DNA of 64,000 nt, taken from positions 270,001-334,000 of the forward strand of contig JACCIC010000049.1 in NCBI GenBank assembly GCA_018907035.1, in the 5' to 3' direction. The position numbers and the translations under genes are program-made. The notes beneath the pieces are model-generated. The model was not told where the DNA came from. It did no database searches and saw only the letters and a program-made list of their open reading frames with translations. Source of the stretch: Sycobia sp. Sy_11. Taxonomy: Eukaryota; Arthropoda; Insecta; Hymenoptera; Epichrysomallidae. Below, piece by piece: positions 61,201 to 64,000 of the stretch (within the stretch, counting starts at the first letter, position 1; the number at the start of each line of letters is the position of its first letter).

Positions 61201-64000
61201 TCCGTTGACGGGTCTGCTCGAACCGATGCCTAGCGATACATCGGATTCAGAGCCGGAAAGTGCCCTCGAGACGCAGGATGACTTTTTCTCGTTTCCATCG
61301 CCTTCGAACGATCGATCTAATTCAATATTTTCTGACGATGATGCGGATAGTAATTTCTCAAGAAGGAATGACACGACAACAAACACCGACCAGTCAGACT
61401 CGGAAACGACCGCTAAATCAACGGCAAGCGAAGGAAGCCTCAAACACAATAGATTAAAATCAAATAGGGATTCGCATAGCCCTATGCCGACAGAAAAAAT
61501 CAAGTTGAGGTAATGGAATTTATTTCATGCATTGACCAATAATTGTATAAAATGAAATAAATAATTTCTTTTTTAAGGCTTATTAAAAGCTTCATTCCGC
61601 AATTATTTATAACCAATAATATGTGAAAGCTAGTAAATGTAAGGAGTTTGAGACTAGATGTCTAAAATGTCATTTTTATAGGTTGAAGTTGGAAAAGTCC
61701 GAGCCAGTTACACCTGCTTATAAAGTAGATGTTTCTTTTGTAAATACGCCGCCTGCCCGGAAAGCTGATAAGTCACTGGTCAAATCAGCGTTTGCAACCA
61801 GCGGTAGCCTTCCCAACGCAAATGTCGCTTCTGTTAGCGGTAATAGTGGAAACGTTTCCTCCGCAAGTGGCACAGCGATGTCGATAACGACTGCCACGTT
61901 AACAGGTATGGGTACTGGTGGCATTGGTATTGGTCCCGTTTCGGGCGAGGAACCACGAGTACCGCCGCTTCATATATCATTGCGTGGACGCAATGCCTCG
62001 GTCGTGCAAATTAGTAAGAAGGAAAAGAAACTCTCGAAGGAGTCGGTGGAGTCCGACTCGGCGAGCATAAAAAGGCGAGGAAAGCTCAAAAAGATGAAAG
62101 AGGGAACGGATGGAAACAAATTGTTACAGAAGAAGTCATTAAGTATGATTATAGGTAAAAAGACGGAACAAATATTTTCAACCACATTGTAAAATATATT
62201 TAGAACTTTATTAATATTGAATTACATGCCGACTTTAAATTACACAATAAGAACTCCTTAAGTGGATATATTAGCAATATAAAGTTATCTATGTCAGTGA
62301 TAAATAATTTCATTAAATGTATTATTTTTTAATACATATTTTAATTTTTTCATAAAGTAATAAGCTTATAATTCTCGTTTATACGCTTTCATGCTGAAAA
62401 TAGCTTTCGTAGAGTTAAATGGTGTAATGTTTACAAAAAATAATATTTATAGGTACTTCATCCGCCTCAAAATTGCCTTTATCTAACTCCGCCACGGTGA
62501 ATAGCGCTAACACCTTGGCGAAGATGAACAATACGCTTCAAACCGTTATGACCAAGACGAATGCCTTAAAACAAGAGAGCAGCAGTGCGAGCAACAATAG
62601 CGGCAGCGGCAGCAGCGGAAATGGCTCGCCGATGGAAGTGATGCCGAGATTGCTGCAGCAGCAGCAGCAGCAACAAATTTCAGTATCGAAGCAGCAACAG
62701 CAGTCAAGTTCAGCGACGAGTAAAATTGGCGGCGATGTTGATGATATTCCCCTGAATAATAGAATACCTTCACCCATTAAACATAAATCTTCCAGTTTGA
62801 ATCAACAAACGCCACAGAGTGTCCAGCAGCAGATTCACAATGAATCTGATGTTACTAATCACACAAACGAACATAAAATCGGCGGAGGTAACCATTCATA
62901 TTTTATTTTTTTTAATTCAAAAGCCTTTTATAATACAGACTTTTTTGGTAATCAGCTGCGAAGTAAATCCATAATCAATATCACAAATTTAGGAATTGTG
63001 GGACGCCCATCCTTTAAATTTGTAATGTAAAGATTTTTTAACCTTTAGAGGACCAGAAAGGCGATATATCGACTCGCCCTGTGATATGAACTTTTTACAT
63101 AGTTGATACATGATACTAGACACTATATGCGCACTTTTTTATCGCGATTTTAGCTCTGAAATATCGGCCGTCTACGGGTTAAAAGAAAGTATGAGCGAAT
63201 TAGTATCATAAAATGATTTATTATTTTATTGCATTTCTGATAGTATTTATATTTATGTTGATTATTTCAATTCATGAGGAAAAGATGCTTAAGGGGATAA
63301 TTAACAATTAAGAACAACTATGAATCAGATCTATTTTATGATAACTAAACTTATGACATTTTTAGGTAAAACAAAAAGAAGAGATTCTAAGAAAAAGGTC
63401 GATTCCGGTGATGGTCTGCATCGAGAGCAGAATTTACTGTCGGGCGGTCGTATATTGGATAACCAGGCCAAGTGGCGAAAATTGGGTTATAAAGGTGGAG
63501 ACGCATCGGCGGCGACAACTGGACAGACGTTGAAAAAGATAGCAACGACGCCATCTGAAAATTTAACTGCTACGTCTGGTAATGATCTCAATGCGGTGAA
63601 AAAGGTGGTTGAGCAGAGGCGGACGAGTGATAGCGACGTGACTGTTAGCAAAATTGCTCCAGAGAAAAACATTTCAGCTTTAAGCAGTAAGCAACCTGAA
63701 CCCAATGGTGTGCGGAAAGACTTGATAAATCCTGCAAAAAGAAGGAGGCTGAGCTTAGTAGATGAGCAAGATCAACATTTATCAGGTAACTAATTTTAAA
63801 TCTAGGTCTTGATATAATGCAGTTTCTTTTGAAATTGAAATAGATAGATAAGGAAAAATTAGTAATCTAAGAAAATAATAACAAAATTTTTTTACTTTTA
63901 TAATTTAATATAAAATGTATTATTTTGTTGTTACAGAATCTCAAAATCTGGAAGTAACGCAGCTAACGGGCCAAAAGCCTTTGACGGAGACCAGTTCACA
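57427..64000 (+). CDS. NCOA6: NCOA6 homologue, nuclear receptor coactivator 6 (5' part)
   Basis: Exons in consistent phase: 57427-57553, 57632-57798, 58001-58214, 58490-58884, 59050-59754, 60012-60287, 60414-60899, 61031-61509, 61682-62154, 62453-62887, 63366-63785 and 63937 onward (cut by the window edge). NCOA6 is a nuclear coactivator that binds liganded receptors through LXXLL motifs and is a subunit of the MLL3/4 (Trr) H3K4 methyltransferase complex (family knowledge). Diagnostic segments are [19 protein letters not shown] with [11 protein letters not shown] near the N-terminus, [12 protein letters not shown] (an LXXLL box), NPLTGLLEP, and [20 protein letters not shown] with [15 protein letters not shown]. 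Poly-Gln tracts are spread between them. The C-terminus is outside the window. Confidence 0.95.
58490..59754 (+). CDS. NCOA6: NCOA6 exons with LXXLL receptor box
   Basis: The exons are 58490-58884 (weak donor GTTCGT) and 59050-59754. The second holds [20 protein letters not shown], the canonical receptor-interaction box (LVNLL), followed by a basic patch ([20 protein letters not shown]) and poly-Gln (about 59510-59590). Phase 0 at the junction. Confidence 0.93.
59858..59934. other. Two adjacent perfect hairpins in an NCOA6 intron
   Basis: Stem 1: CACATATTTGCTGA and its exact reverse complement around a 5-base loop (59858-59890). Stem 2: ATTAAAGACATGAGA and its exact reverse complement around AAA (59902-59934). 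A third pairing, ATTTGCTGAGATT with AATCTCAGCAAAT, competes with stem 1. Confidence 0.9.
60012..60899 (+). CDS. NCOA6: NCOA6 Gln-rich exons
   Basis: The exons are 60012-60287 and 60414-60899, both phase 0. Long CAG/CAA runs give poly-Gln separated by short hydrophobic motifs ([11 protein letters not shown]). Such regions are typical low-complexity activation domains. Reverse-strand and shifted Leu/Ser ORFs here are repeat shadows. Confidence 0.92.
61031..62154 (+). CDS. NCOA6: NCOA6 exons with conserved mid/C-terminal blocks
   Basis: The exons are 61031-61509 and 61682-62154, joined in phase 2. They encode [20 protein letters not shown], an acidic Ser/Asp stretch ([11 protein letters not shown]), then [20 protein letters not shown] and [20 protein letters not shown]. 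These are the best conserved blocks outside the N-terminus and are probably contact surfaces for partner subunits. Confidence 0.93.
62453..64000 (+). CDS. NCOA6: NCOA6 downstream exons, basic/Q-rich, truncated by window
   Basis: The exons are 62453-62887, 63366-63785 and 63937 to the edge, all joined by phase-1 junctions. They encode Ser/Gln-rich sequence, then a basic block ([14 protein letters not shown]), [16 protein letters not shown] and a bipartite-like NLS motif ([10 protein letters not shown]). The last exon ([20 protein letters not shown]) runs off the window. Confidence 0.88.

Overview
The window is AT-rich animal nuclear DNA with short phase-consistent GT-AG introns, long (AT)n, (GA)n and (CA)n tracts and CpG-rich promoter patches. 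Exon content (a LUBEL-type HOIP homologue, a ZAD-like zinc finger, an NCOA6 homologue) points to a holometabolous insect, perhaps a hymenopteran; the order is an inference and I cannot fix the species. No bacterial-type operons, CRISPR arrays or convincing tRNA/rRNA genes were seen.

Layout. 1-7000: gene-poor flank with a CpG-rich patch (about 1680-2050) and a decayed non-LTR retrotransposon (about 4800-6700). 7055-41428 (+): one very large gene for the linear-ubiquitin E3 ligase LUBEL/HOIP (RNF31 family). I could chain at least 21 coding exons in consistent phase: B-box-like finger, poly-Q, long disordered region, one NZF finger, HOIP-type UBA region, a single 5.6-kb exon coding an Asn/Glu/Ser-rich disordered insert, then RING1-IBR-RING2 with an intact catalytic Cys and the linear-chain-determining domain (LDD). 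41582-42374 (-): a two-exon zinc-ribbon protein resembling C18orf21/UPF0711, tail-to-tail with LUBEL. 44627-45343 (+): a two-exon, 98-residue secreted Ser/Glu-rich peptide. 47307-48038 (-): a two-exon, 174-residue ZAD-like protein without C2H2 fingers. 48100-57000: repeats, a foldback-like element, a palindromic short element and a microsatellite-dense region that looks like the promoter/5' leader of the next gene. 57427-64000 (+): the 5' part of an NCOA6 homologue, a Q-rich nuclear receptor coactivator and COMPASS-like complex subunit, running off the right edge.

The most striking observation is in the LUBEL LDD. Two adjacent exons (40223-40391 and 40449-40617) have identical length (169 nt) and phase, align without gaps at 17 of 56 residues, and are separated by only 57 nt. 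Each joins in frame to the same upstream RING2 exon and the same terminal exon, while including both shifts the frame to an early stop. This is the signature of mutually exclusive exons, giving two alternative LDDs, the part of HOIP that positions the acceptor ubiquitin. Other points of note are a possible intron-retention short form after the NZF exon, an apparent reading-frame break at the end of the giant exon, a MITE-like element with a perfect 14-bp target duplication, two adjacent perfect hairpins in an NCOA6 intron, and overlapping polyadenylation signals between LUBEL and its convergent neighbour.
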